From Ferdinandcohnia humi_A (GTDB lineage: Bacteria > Bacillota > Bacilli > Bacillales > Bacillaceae_L), in contig JBLKRX010000021.1 of the NCBI GenBank assembly GCA_047608075.1, forward strand, positions 1 through 64,000: a stretch of 64,000 nt of DNA, written 5' to 3'. Both the position numbers and the translations under genes were made by a program. The notes under the pieces were generated by a model. It saw only the letters and a list, made by a program, of their open reading frames with translations, ran no database searches and had not been told where the DNA came from. Shown here in pieces: positions 17,191-25,478 of this stretch. Positions within the stretch are counted from its first letter, which is position 1. Each line of letters starts with the position of its first letter.

Positions 17191-17307
17191 TTGACTTTTA
17201 TAACCGAAGTAGGTAGAATCATTTTTGGGCTCTTAAAAAATGAGTATCTAACGAAAACATTAAATGTTTCGCTCCCTTACATAAAAATGTAAGAGGAGCT
17301 TTTTTAT
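17191..17307 (+). promoter_or_regulatory. pyrG promoter and CTP-sensing attenuator
   Basis: TTGACT (17191-17196), a 17-bp spacer and TAGAAT (17214-17219) form the promoter. The transcript should begin at 17227 with GGGCTC, the same initial sequence used by B. subtilis pyrG. The terminator follows: GCTCC/GGAGC outer pairs and TTACAT/ATGTAA inner pairs (17271-17300), then TTTTTTATTTT. In B. subtilis, low CTP makes polymerase stutter on the initial Gs, and the poly-G 5' end pairs with the C/U-rich terminator strand (here GCTCCCTT) to prevent termination. Every required element is present here. Confidence 0.85.
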
Positions 17308-17445
17308 TTTCATTTTTAGGTAAACACTCGAGAATGCATAAACTAAGATGGATATTTGCTATTGGGTTATTACGTATCACTGTTTATACATTTTCATTGT
17401 TTTGAGCAAACTTTAACTAATATATAGATTGGGGGAAATGAAGTA

Positions 17446-19053
17446 ATGACAAAGTATATTTTTGTTACAGGTGGAGTTGTTTCATCCTTAGGTAAAGGGA
17501 TTGTCGCTGCATCATTAGGTCGTTTATTAAAAAACAGAGGGTTGAATGTTACCATTCAAAAATTTGATCCGTATATTAACGTGGATCCAGGAACAATGAG
17601 CCCTTATCAGCACGGGGAAGTGTTTGTAACTGATGATGGTGCTGAAACGGATTTGGATCTAGGACATTACGAGCGTTTTATCGATATTAATCTAAACAAA
17701 TATAGCAATGTGACAACTGGAAAAATCTATTCCACGATTCTAAAAAAAGAAAGACGTGGGGATTACCTAGGTGGTACTGTTCAGGTTATTCCACATATCA
17801 CGAATGAAATCAAAGAGCGCGTGTTCCGCTCAGGTCGCGAAACAAATGCTGATGTTGTCATCACTGAAATTGGTGGTACTGTTGGGGATATTGAATCTTT
17901 ACCGTTTTTAGAGGCAATTCGCCAAATTAAGAGTGATGTGGGAGTACATAATGTTATGTATGTTCACTGTACACTTGTACCATATATTAAAGCAGCAGGC
18001 GAGATGAAAACAAAGCCAACCCAGCATAGTGTAAAAGAACTTCGTAGTCTTGGAATTCAGCCAAACGTAATTGTTCTTCGTACTGAAATGGAAATTTCTC
18101 AGGATATGAAAGACAAGATTGCTCTTTTTGGTGATATCGATGCGAAGGCAGTTATTGAGTGTCGTGATGCAGAAACTCTTTATTCCATTCCACTTGCTCT
18201 ACAGGAACAAGGACTTGATCAGATTACATGTGAGCACTTAAAGCTTGATTGTCAGGGTGCGGATATGACAGACTGGATTCAACTAGTTGAGAAAGTGACA
18301 AATCTTTCAAAGACAACAAAGATTTCGCTAGTTGGTAAGTATGTGGAGCTTCAAGATGCATACCTTTCTGTTGCTGAAGCACTTAAACATGCAGGCTATG
18401 CATTTGACTCAGAAATCTCTATTAACTGGGTTAATTCAGAAGATGTTACAGAAGAAAATGTAGCTGAGTTATTAGCAGGCTCTGACGGAATTATCGTTCC
18501 AGGGGGATTCGGTGACCGCGGTATTGAAGGGAAAATTTCAACAATGAAGTATGCGAGGGAGACAAATATTCCTCTACTAGGAATCTGTCTAGGTATGCAA
18601 TTAGCTTCAGTTGAATTTGCTCGTAATGTCTTAGGACTTAAAGGGGCACACTCTGCTGAAATTATGCCTGAAACGCCACATCCAATCATTGACCTTCTAC
18701 CAGAACAAAAGGATATCGAAGATTTAGGTGGAACACTACGTCTTGGTCTGTATCCTTGTAAAATTGAAGAGGGAACAAAAGCATTTGAGGCATATAACGA
18801 TGAAGTAGTGTATGAACGTCACCGCCATCGTTATGAGTTTAACAACCATTATCGTCAAGCTATGGAAGAAGCAGGCTTTATCTTCTCAGGGACAAGCCCA
18901 GATGGACGCCTAGTTGAAATCATTGAATTGAAAGATCACCCATGGTTTGTTGCATCTCAGTTCCATCCAGAATTTAAATCTAGACCAAACCGCCCACAAC
19001 CATTATTCAGAGAATTTATCCGTGCTTCTATGGTTAACGGTGAAAAATTATAA
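17446..19053 (+). CDS. pyrG: CTP synthase
   Basis: PyrG aminates UTP to CTP with ATP and glutamine-derived ammonia. It is 535 residues, the normal length. The N-terminal synthetase domain starts with VTGGVVSSLGKGI (P-loop). The C-terminal class I glutamine amidotransferase has its nucleophile C381 in LLGICLGMQLA and the HPEF triad element near the end. A GGGGGAAA ribosome binding site precedes the ATG. A CTP-dependent attenuator lies in the 220-nt leader, and a terminator lies just after the stop. Confidence 0.98.
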   Translation: MTKYIFVTGGVVSSLGKGIVAASLGRLLKNRGLNVTIQKFDPYINVDPGTMSPYQHGEVFVTDDGAETDLDLGHYERFIDINLNKYSNVTTGKIYSTILKKERRGDYLGGTVQVIPHITNEIKERVFRSGRETNADVVITEIGGTVGDIESLPFLEAIRQIKSDVGVHNVMYVHCTLVPYIKAAGEMKTKPTQHSVKELRSLGIQPNVIVLRTEMEISQDMKDKIALFGDIDAKAVIECRDAETLYSIPLALQEQGLDQITCEHLKLDCQGADMTDWIQLVEKVTNLSKTTKISLVGKYVELQDAYLSVAEALKHAGYAFDSEISINWVNSEDVTEENVAELLAGSDGIIVPGGFGDRGIEGKISTMKYARETNIPLLGICLGMQLASVEFARNVLGLKGAHSAEIMPETPHPIIDLLPEQKDIEDLGGTLRLGLYPCKIEEGTKAFEAYNDEVVYERHRHRYEFNNHYRQAMEEAGFIFSGTSPDGRLVEIIELKDHPWFVASQFHPEFKSRPNRPQPLFREFIRASMVNGEKL

Positions 19054-19063
19054 TACAAACGTG

Positions 19064-19094
19064 AAAAACTCGGCAGAATTTGCCGAGTTTTTTT
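19064..19094 (+). terminator. pyrG terminator
   Basis: AAACTCGGCA (19066-19075) pairs with TGCCGAGTTT (19081-19090), with a GAATT loop and a T-run. An A-run on the left lets it also act on minus-strand transcripts of ywjG. Confidence 0.85.
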
Positions 19095-19130
19095 AAGGAT
19101 AAAGTATAAAATATTGAACATAGTTATCAA

Positions 19131-19316
19131 TGTCCAGCGCAAGCGACCTACCCCCCTTGAGGTCAAAAGCGCGCGGCAATGAAAAGTCAAAAAACGACCT
19201 TTTTTGCCCCAGTACATTTCCTTGGACTTGCACAAGGATGTGCTGACGTCAACGTTCGCAACATGACGTTGCGGATTTTAATTGACGTTCTTCTTTCAAG
19301 GCGCTTGCTCTTTTCT
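19131..19316. repeat. Bacillaceae-type dispersed repeat (GTCCAGC...GGCGCTTGC)
   Basis: The element begins TGTCCAGCGCAAGCGACC and ends AAGGCGCTTGCTCTTTTC, with GCAAGCG/CGCTTGC complementary near the ends. Internal hairpins such as CGCAAC/GTTGCG occur. The ends resemble a repeat I recall from many Bacillus genomes; only one copy is in this window, so the assignment rests on memory of that pattern. Confidence 0.5.
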
Positions 19317-19321
19317 AATTC

Positions 19322-19855
19322 TTACTCAAACTCAGCAACCATTTCTTTAATTGTAAATACTAGACCATAGTACGCGTATAAAGCGGTCATAATACTCGGG
19401 AAGCCAAAACGAGTTCCGTCTTCATCTGGTAAAAGGGGCCTTGTTAGCTTACTATCAATATGTATATCAACAATTTGGTCAAGTGTGCGGTTGCTTTCTG
19501 TTTTTACAATGGCTGAGATTGCAACGGTTTGAATACCTCTTTCTCTTAATTGCTCTGCTAGGGTAATTGCATCCTCATCAGTAGAAAAGCGAGTAATTAA
19601 TAGAACGCGATCTACATCTTCAATTTCACTCATTTTTCCATCTTCATATAAAGCTCTCGCTGCTTGAAATGGCTCTGCGCCATACAGAGCCTCGGTTGTA
19701 ATGGCACTCATTTCGAAAAAGCCATGTACAAAAATGGTTCCGCCACTAATGGCTGCCTGTGCAAGGATTCTAGCACCATCTTCCATATTCAATTCTTCTT
19801 GAACCAAAATTTTATTAAACTGCCCTTGTAATTGGGTAGTAAAGATTTTTAACAT
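19322..19855 (-). CDS. ywjG: DUF2529 protein (SIS-like fold), YwjG
   Basis: This 177-residue protein starts MLKIFTTQLQGQFNKIL at 19855, with AAGGAG nine bases upstream; the longer in-frame N-terminus lacks a ribosome binding site. It shows a sugar-isomerase-like pattern: ISGGTIFVHGFFEMSAI, then RVLLITRFSTDED and the C-terminal dyad FGFPSIMTALYAYYGLVF. It corresponds to B. subtilis YwjG, found in the same place between pyrG and spo0F. The function is unknown; a phosphosugar-binding role is only suggested by the fold. It is transcribed toward pyrG. Confidence 0.85.
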   Translation of the reverse strand: MLKIFTTQLQGQFNKILVQEELNMEDGARILAQAAISGGTIFVHGFFEMSAITTEALYGAEPFQAARALYEDGKMSEIEDVDRVLLITRFSTDEDAITLAEQLRERGIQTVAISAIVKTESNRTLDQIVDIHIDSKLTRPLLPDEDGTRFGFPSIMTALYAYYGLVFTIKEMVAEFE

Positions 19856-20019
19856 GATACGCAGCTCCTTGTCTTTATAAAATGCCAACCCCATTATACT
19901 CCTTTTGCGACGAAATACGAAATGAGAGTCCCTTTTAAAATAGCCAATAGAAAACATGTAATGCTATTAATTACTCCTTTTTAACTACTTGACATTTATT
20001 AAGTTTTCTTATGGAAAAA

Positions 20020-20049
20020 GAAGGAGATTTGTTGATATTAGTAGAATAA
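20020..20049 (+). promoter_or_regulatory. SigH-type promoter of spo0F
   Basis: GAAGGAGAT (20020-20028) and GTAGAATAA (20041-20049) fit the SigH pattern RNAGGAWWW - 12 bp - RNNGAATWW. spo0F is a known SigH target in B. subtilis. I could not place a convincing 0A box beside it. Confidence 0.6.
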
Positions 20050-20114
20050 AATCATTAATGAGTGAAACTACTTAGAAAAGTCAAAAATAAGAAAGTAAAG
20101 AGGGGAGTTTTAGA

Positions 20115-20486
20115 ATGTCAGATAAAATCTTAATTGTAGACGATCAATACGGAATACGCATACTGTTAAATGAAGTTTTTCAAAAAGAAGGATACAAGAC
20201 ATTCCAAGCTGCAAACGGAGTACAGGCAATCGATATCGTCCAAAAACACTCTCCAGATTTAGTTTTATTGGATATGAAAATCCCTGGTATGGATGGGATT
20301 GAAATCCTAAAAAGATTAAAAAAGATTGACCCGGGAATTCGTGTCATTATTATGACAGCCTATGGTGAATTAGACATGATTCAAGAAGCAAAGGATTTAG
20401 GTGCGATTACCCACTTTGCGAAACCATTTGATATTGATGAAATACGTGAGGCCGTTAGAAAACATATTCTGATTAAATCGGAATAA
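20115..20486 (+). CDS. spo0F: Sporulation phosphorelay response regulator Spo0F
   Basis: Spo0F is a stand-alone receiver that accepts phosphate from sporulation kinases and passes it to Spo0B, then Spo0A. It has 123 residues and no output domain. The acidic pocket is D9-D10 (ILIVDDQ), the phosphoacceptor is D53 in LVLLDMKIPGMDG, and T81 (IIMTAYGE) and K103 (FAKPFD) complete the site. Start ATG follows GAGGGGAG. The location between ywjG and fbaA is conserved. The SigH-like promoter upstream fits induction at the start of sporulation. Confidence 0.98.
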   Translation: MSDKILIVDDQYGIRILLNEVFQKEGYKTFQAANGVQAIDIVQKHSPDLVLLDMKIPGMDGIEILKRLKKIDPGIRVIIMTAYGELDMIQEAKDLGAITHFAKPFDIDEIREAVRKHILIKSE

Positions 20487-20803
20487 TAAAGGCTTGTGCT
20501 AAAAATTGACATAATAAATATAAAGTGCGTCGTTATCGACATGTAAACGTTTTTACTGGAAATGCAAGAATCAACCCTATTGCAGAAACCTTTTGTTGTT
20601 GATATGCTAAGTACTGTATTATAGCTAATCCAGTGATAATAGGCTTTTACAAGCTAATTGTCTATCATTTTCGTTTACATAGTATTCTTTTAAAAAGGTC
20701 ATTCTAATTGTGATACGAAAGCGTTGGGATGGTTATAAAAGTACACGGCGATTGTTGATCCGATAGGTGCTAACCATGGCCGTAGTTATTTATGCATATA
20801 AGT
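20487..20803. other. AT-rich gap upstream of the MITE and fbaA
   Basis: There are no reading frames with a ribosome binding site in this stretch. Several TTGACA- or TTGATA-like hexamers occur (for example near 20508 and 20600), but none has a well-spaced -10. The fbaA promoter is probably here or in the repeat that follows. Confidence 0.4.
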
Positions 20804-20955
20804 GTGGGTTCAAAAAGGCGACGAATCGCAAAGCAAGAAGATCAAGGAACGATAGCCTCGAGGACCGGAACGTATGCTTTTAATACGTGAGGACCTCAAG
20901 AGGCGGAGTGACGTCGAGATTCAAGGCTTATCATTTGGTCCTTTTTGAACATCCT
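20804..20955 (+). mobile_element. MITE-like element, copy A
   Basis: The ends are TGTGGGTTCAAAAAGGCG and CCTTTTTGAACATCCT, inverted relative to each other. The core hairpin GAGG-ACCGGA-ACGTAT..ATACGT-GAGGA-CCTC lies at about 20858-20897. It shares both arms with copy D (55969) on the opposite strand: GACGAATCGCAAAGCAAGAAG on one side and GCTTATCATTTGGT on the other. It ends 55 bp before the fbaA start. Confidence 0.75.
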
Positions 20956-21010
20956 ATTTAAAACGAAATTTATATGCAAAAAAATATGGTGCAAAAGGAG
21001 GGCTTTACAT

Positions 21011-21868
21011 ATGCCTTTAGTTTCAATGAAAGAAATGCTTGAAAAAGCAAAAGCAGAAGGATATGCTGTAGGTCAATTTAATTTAAATAACTTAGAATTT
21101 ACTCAAGCGATTTTGCAAGCTGCACAAGAGGAGAATTCACCAGTTATTCTAGGTGTTTCAGAAGGTGCAGCTCGTTACATGGGTGGCTTCAAAACTGTTG
21201 TTGCAATGGTAAAAGCACTTATGGAAGATTATAATGTTACAGTTCCTGTTGCAATCCATCTTGATCATGGTTCAAGCTTTGAATCATGTGCAAAAGCGAT
21301 TCATGCTGGATTTACGTCTGTTATGATTGATGCTTCACACCACCCATTTGAAGAGAATATCGCTATTACTTCAAAGGTTGTTGAATTAGCGCATTACCAT
21401 GGAGTATCTGTTGAAGCAGAGCTTGGTACTGTTGGTGGACAAGAAGACGATGTTGTGGCTGATGGTGTTATTTATGCTGATGCAGACGAGTGTGTTGAGC
21501 TTGTGAACCGTACTGGTATCGATTGCTTAGCACCAGCTCTAGGTTCAGTTCACGGACCTTACAAAGGAGAGCCAAATCTCGGTTTCAAAGAAATGGAAGA
21601 AATCGGTAATCGTACTGGACTACCTCTTGTACTTCACGGTGGAACTGGTATTCCAACAAAAGATATCCAAAAGGCTATTTCTTTAGGAACAGCTAAAATA
21701 AACGTAAATACAGAAAATCAAATTGCTTCTGCAAAAACAGTACGTGAAGTACTAGCTGCGAAGCCAAATGAATACGATCCACGTAAATATTTAGGACCTG
21801 CTCGCGATTCAATTCGTGAAACAGTAAAAGGCAAAATTCGTGAATTCGGTTCTTCTGGTAAAGCATAA
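21011..21868 (+). CDS. fbaA: Class II fructose-bisphosphate aldolase
   Basis: This zinc enzyme cleaves fructose 1,6-bisphosphate in glycolysis and works in reverse in gluconeogenesis. It has 285 residues from the ATG at 21011 (AAGGAGG upstream), as in B. subtilis FbaA. Class II signatures include VAIHLDHGSSF (Zn/catalytic Asp region), IDASHHPFEENI, VEAELGTVGG and LHGGTGIP. The upstream in-frame extension runs into the MITE and was rejected. B. subtilis has a transaldolase gene next to fbaA; here a 685-bp gap follows instead. Confidence 0.97.
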   Translation: MPLVSMKEMLEKAKAEGYAVGQFNLNNLEFTQAILQAAQEENSPVILGVSEGAARYMGGFKTVVAMVKALMEDYNVTVPVAIHLDHGSSFESCAKAIHAGFTSVMIDASHHPFEENIAITSKVVELAHYHGVSVEAELGTVGGQEDDVVADGVIYADADECVELVNRTGIDCLAPALGSVHGPYKGEPNLGFKEMEEIGNRTGLPLVLHGGTGIPTKDIQKAISLGTAKINVNTENQIASAKTVREVLAAKPNEYDPRKYLGPARDSIRETVKGKIREFGSSGKA

Positions 21869-22553
21869 AAATTCTAGAGGAATGTAACAATATTCCGTAT
21901 AGAACGTCTAATAAAATAAATAGAATTCGGATTTTTAATCCGAAAACCATATAAGGGTAAGCCGCTCGCACATAGTGCATTTTTCCTATTTACGATACCG
22001 TAATTTGGAAGAGCGGTTTTCTTGCGTTATAATAAAAAGTGCAAAAGCAACTTGTTGGACTATAATTGCTTTTGTATCTTAAACTTGTGGCCATGTAAAA
22101 TGATGAATATGTTCATTTTGAAAGAGAAGGGAGATGAAAGAACTTAACTACTTATACACCTTTAAATCTTCTGTATGCAACATACATATCATAGATCTTC
22201 AACTAGAACTACTTCAATTACACTACTTAATTTCCTTACACAATAAGTTTAGTTTTGGCAGTACTTTTGTAGTAATGAACTCCCCCTAATGTTGTATCAA
22301 GCATAGGCGGGATGGATTGTTTTTGTAAAAAAAGCTAAATTGATACATGATTTTTTAATTTTCGTGTAAACTAAGAATTAATACTCGTACAGCTAGATAC
22401 GTTTGAACTGTAAAAATATACCAATAAAAAGTGAAGCGTTTATAACGTAAGAGGTAGTACTTTTACGTGTTAAGGGAACTCCGAATGCCCAAATAGTAAG
22501 GCAATCTTACGTTTCCCTAACGAAACCGTCATCTTCGCAGAAGGGAGACACAT
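21869..22553. other. Long intergenic region fbaA-murA, possible structured leader
   Basis: No confident gene is present in 685 bp. CCGCTC (21962) and GAGCGG (22011) followed by TTTTCTT may be a long-loop fbaA terminator. TTGGAA-17 bp-TATAAT (22005-22033) is a plausible promoter. Near murA, GTTAAGGGAAC (about 22468) pairs with GTTTCCCTAAC (about 22510), and a CGTAA/TTACG stem precedes it. A 51-codon frame from ATG 22134 has GGGAG directly against its start and is weak. Transaldolase, usual here in B. subtilis, is absent. Confidence 0.5.
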
Positions 22554-23840
22554 ATGGAAAAACTTAAGATCGCAGGCGGTTATCCATTGAAAGGTTCTGT
22601 AAAAATTAGTGGGGCTAAGAATAGTGCAGTTGCCCTCATTCCAGCTACAATTTTAGCAGAAACGCCAGTAACAATTGAGGGACTACCAGATATCTCTGAT
22701 GTTCAAATTTTAGGTGACTTACTTGAGGAAATTGGCGGGCATGTCACAATCAATAAAGAAGAAATTTACGTAGACCCTACAAATATCGTATCAATGCCAC
22801 TTCCAAATGGAAGGGTGAAAAAGTTAAGAGCTTCATACTATTTAATGGGTGCTATGCTTGGTCGTTTTAAAAAGGCTGTTATTGGTTTACCAGGAGGCTG
22901 TCATTTAGGCCCAAGACCAATTGACCAACATATTAAAGGTTTTGAGGCATTAGGTGCAAAAGTAACAAATGAACAAGGTGCGATTTACCTTCGTGCTGAA
23001 GAATTACGTGGAGCTCGTATTTATCTTGATGTTGTAAGTGTTGGGGCTACAATCAATATTATGTTAGCAGCTGTACGTGCAAAAGGTCGGACTATTATTG
23101 AAAATGCTGCAAAAGAACCAGAAATTATTGATGTAGCGACATTACTAACTAGCATGGGTGCAAAAATCAAGGGTGCAGGAACGGATGTTATTCGTATTGA
23201 CGGGGTAGACTCCTTGCAAGGCTGCAGACATACCATTATTCCAGACCGTATTGAGGCTGGTACATATATGATTGTTGGTGCTGCAATGGGTGAAGAAGTG
23301 TTAATTGACAATGTAATCCCGTTACACTTAGAGTCTCTTATTGCGAAGTTCCGTGAGATGGGAGTCACTGTTGAAACAAGTAATGACCAAATCTGGGTGG
23401 CTGGACGCACGGATCTTAAGTCTGTTGATATTAAAACACTTGTCTATCCTGGATTCCCAACTGACTTACAACAGCCGTTCACGTCTCTACTTACGAAAGC
23501 AAGTGGTACGGGCGTTGTAACCGATACAATTTATGGAGCAAGATTTAAGCATATTGATGAGCTGAGAAGAATGAATGCTCAAATTAAAGTGGAAGGACGC
23601 TCAGCGATTGTCACAGGCCCTGTTCAATTACAGGGGGCAAAAGTCAAAGCTAGTGATTTGCGTGCAGGAGCAGCACTTGTCGTTGCTGGACTAATGGCTG
23701 AAGGAATCACAGAAATCACCGGGCTAGAGCATATTGATCGCGGCTATAGCCATCTCGAAGAAAAGCTTTCAGGCTTAGGAGCTACCATTTGGAGAGAGAG
23801 TTTAACTGAAGAAGAAATCGAGCAGCTACAAAACTCTTAA
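22554..23840 (+). CDS. murA: UDP-N-acetylglucosamine 1-carboxyvinyltransferase (MurZ/MurAB type)
   Basis: This enzyme transfers enolpyruvate from PEP to UDP-GlcNAc, the first committed step of peptidoglycan synthesis. It has 428 residues. The catalytic Cys is C116 in GLPGGCHLGPRP, the residue alkylated by fosfomycin, and K22 lies in SGAKNSA. The Cys means intrinsic target-based fosfomycin resistance is not expected. Bacillus has two paralogues; position between fbaA and glpX identifies this as the second (MurAB/MurZ). GAAGGGAG precedes the ATG. Confidence 0.96.
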   Translation: MEKLKIAGGYPLKGSVKISGAKNSAVALIPATILAETPVTIEGLPDISDVQILGDLLEEIGGHVTINKEEIYVDPTNIVSMPLPNGRVKKLRASYYLMGAMLGRFKKAVIGLPGGCHLGPRPIDQHIKGFEALGAKVTNEQGAIYLRAEELRGARIYLDVVSVGATINIMLAAVRAKGRTIIENAAKEPEIIDVATLLTSMGAKIKGAGTDVIRIDGVDSLQGCRHTIIPDRIEAGTYMIVGAAMGEEVLIDNVIPLHLESLIAKFREMGVTVETSNDQIWVAGRTDLKSVDIKTLVYPGFPTDLQQPFTSLLTKASGTGVVTDTIYGARFKHIDELRRMNAQIKVEGRSAIVTGPVQLQGAKVKASDLRAGAALVVAGLMAEGITEITGLEHIDRGYSHLEEKLSGLGATIWRESLTEEEIEQLQNS

Positions 23841-23891
23841 ATGTGTTAACGAAGAGATGAATTAGTATAACATAATTTAATGAAAATTAGT

Positions 23892-23919
23892 AACACCCAC
23901 TTACAAAAGTGGGTGTTTT
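23892..23919 (+). terminator. murA terminator
   Basis: AACACCCACTT pairs perfectly with AAGTGGGTGTT across a 4-nt loop, and TTTTC follows. Confidence 0.85.
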
Positions 23920-24044
23920 CATGTAGACTATAGAAGATAACACATTTCATTGTAATTTGGTTTTTAACTTTATTTTTATAACAGGTGAGCTATTAGGAAA
24001 CGATAGTAAACCATGTTGGTTTGATAAAAGGGGGAAGGTGCAAC

Positions 24045-25007
24045 ATGGAAAGAAGCTTATCAATGGAGCTCGTACGTGTAACTGAAGCTGCAGCATTGGC
24101 ATCAGCGCGTTGGATGGGACGCGGGAAAAAGGACGAAGCAGATGGTGCCGCGACCTCTGCCATGAGAGATGTATTTGATACAATTCCTATGAAGGGACAA
24201 GTTGTCATTGGAGAAGGTGAAATGGATGAAGCTCCAATGCTCTACATAGGAGAGAAATTAGGGACTGGCTATGGCCCACGAGTGGATGTAGCTGTTGATC
24301 CATTGGAAGGAACAAATATTTTAGCTTCAGGCGGGTGGAATGCACTGTCTGTTTTAGCAGTAGCTGATAACGGAAATTTACTTCATGCGCCCGATATGTA
24401 TATGGAAAAAATCGCAGTTGGTCCCGAGGCTGTTGGTTTAATTGATATCAATGCTCCGATTATTGATAATCTAAAAGCTGTAGCTAGAGCTAAGAATAAA
24501 GATATTGAGGATGTAGTTGCAACGGTTTTAAACCGACCTAGACATGATCATATTATCGCCCAATTACGTGAGGCAGGAGCTCGAATTAAACTAATCAATG
24601 ATGGTGATGTTGCAGGTGCCATTAATACAGCGTTTGATCATACAGGAGTAGATATTTTATTCGGTTCTGGTGGAGCGCCAGAAGGTGTTATTTCCGCTGT
24701 TGCATTAAAATGCTTAGGTGGAGAAATCCAAGGAAAACTCCTTCCTCAAAATGATGAAGAAATTGCTCGTTGTGTTAAAATGGGGCTTGATGTAACAAAG
24801 GTCCTTCGTATGGAAGATTTAGTAAGTGGAGACGATGCGATTTTTGCAGCTACAGGTGTAACAGATGGAGAGCTTTTACGAGGTGTTCAGTTTAAGGGGT
24901 CTGTAGGAACAACTCATTCGCTTGTTATGCGTGCAAAATCCGGGACTGTAAGATTTATAGATGGTAGACATAGTTTAAAGAAAAAACCTAATTTAGTAAT
25001 TAAATAG
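24045..25007 (+). CDS. glpX: Class II fructose-1,6-bisphosphatase
   Basis: GlpX hydrolyses fructose 1,6-bisphosphate to fructose 6-phosphate in gluconeogenesis. It has 320 residues from the ATG at 24045 (GGGGGAAGG upstream), matching B. subtilis YwjI/GlpX. Lithium-sensitive phosphatase-type motifs are visible: GEGEMDEAPML and VDPLEGTNI bind the metals, and GSGGAPEGVI follows. It does not resemble the B. subtilis class III Fbp. Its place next to murA and near fbaA is conserved. A good terminator follows, so rho is transcribed separately. Confidence 0.95.
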   Translation: MERSLSMELVRVTEAAALASARWMGRGKKDEADGAATSAMRDVFDTIPMKGQVVIGEGEMDEAPMLYIGEKLGTGYGPRVDVAVDPLEGTNILASGGWNALSVLAVADNGNLLHAPDMYMEKIAVGPEAVGLIDINAPIIDNLKAVARAKNKDIEDVVATVLNRPRHDHIIAQLREAGARIKLINDGDVAGAINTAFDHTGVDILFGSGGAPEGVISAVALKCLGGEIQGKLLPQNDEEIARCVKMGLDVTKVLRMEDLVSGDDAIFAATGVTDGELLRGVQFKGSVGTTHSLVMRAKSGTVRFIDGRHSLKKKPNLVIK

Positions 25008-25010
25008 AAT

Positions 25011-25042
25011 GAAGCGAGTGGGAAACTCGCTTCTCTCTTTTA
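25011..25042 (+). terminator. glpX terminator
   Basis: GAAGCGAGT (25011-25019) pairs with ACTCGCTTC (25025-25033), and TCTCTTTT follows. Confidence 0.8.
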
Positions 25043-25137
25043 TGAAGAAAAAGGATTGCAATACCAAAGCAGTAAATAAAGTTGATATTTTTAGTCCTAT
25101 ATTTTAATGCTAAATCCTAATAGTAAAAATATTCTTG

Positions 25138-25167
25138 TTGATTAAAAATAAGATTTTAGGGTAAAAT
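25138..25167 (+). promoter_or_regulatory. rho promoter and long leader
   Basis: TTGATT (25138-25143) and TAAAAT (25162-25167) are 18 bp apart. This would give a leader of about 300 nt before rho with no reading frame of note. B. subtilis rho is known to be autoregulated through its leader, so a similar mechanism is plausible here. The rest of 25041-25478 shows nothing else recognisable. Confidence 0.5.
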
Positions 25168-25478
25168 AATAGGGACTGTATGGTCTTTTTAATAGGTATT
25201 TCCATCTTCCATAAAAAAGTACCACGCATAAAACGAAAGATACGAAAACTTCAAAGTAACCCTCATAATGCTTCTGTATTTTCATTCCATCCATACCATA
25301 AAAAGTAAAGAGAGAGCCGTTTTTTTGTGTTGCCTTTATTTTGAGATAGTGCGTACATAAAACGTTAAGAATGGTGGAAGGTTTGATCCAATTCTAATGA
25401 AACCTAATCAATTAGAGAGCATTTAGGTGAAAATCGAATAAATCTTTTAACAAACAAAAATTAAAGAGTGGTGTACGA

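Noticed and set aside
22134..22289. 51-codon frame in the fbaA-murA gap
   Set aside because: GGGAG touches the ATG, leaving no usable spacing, and the protein has no recognisable features.
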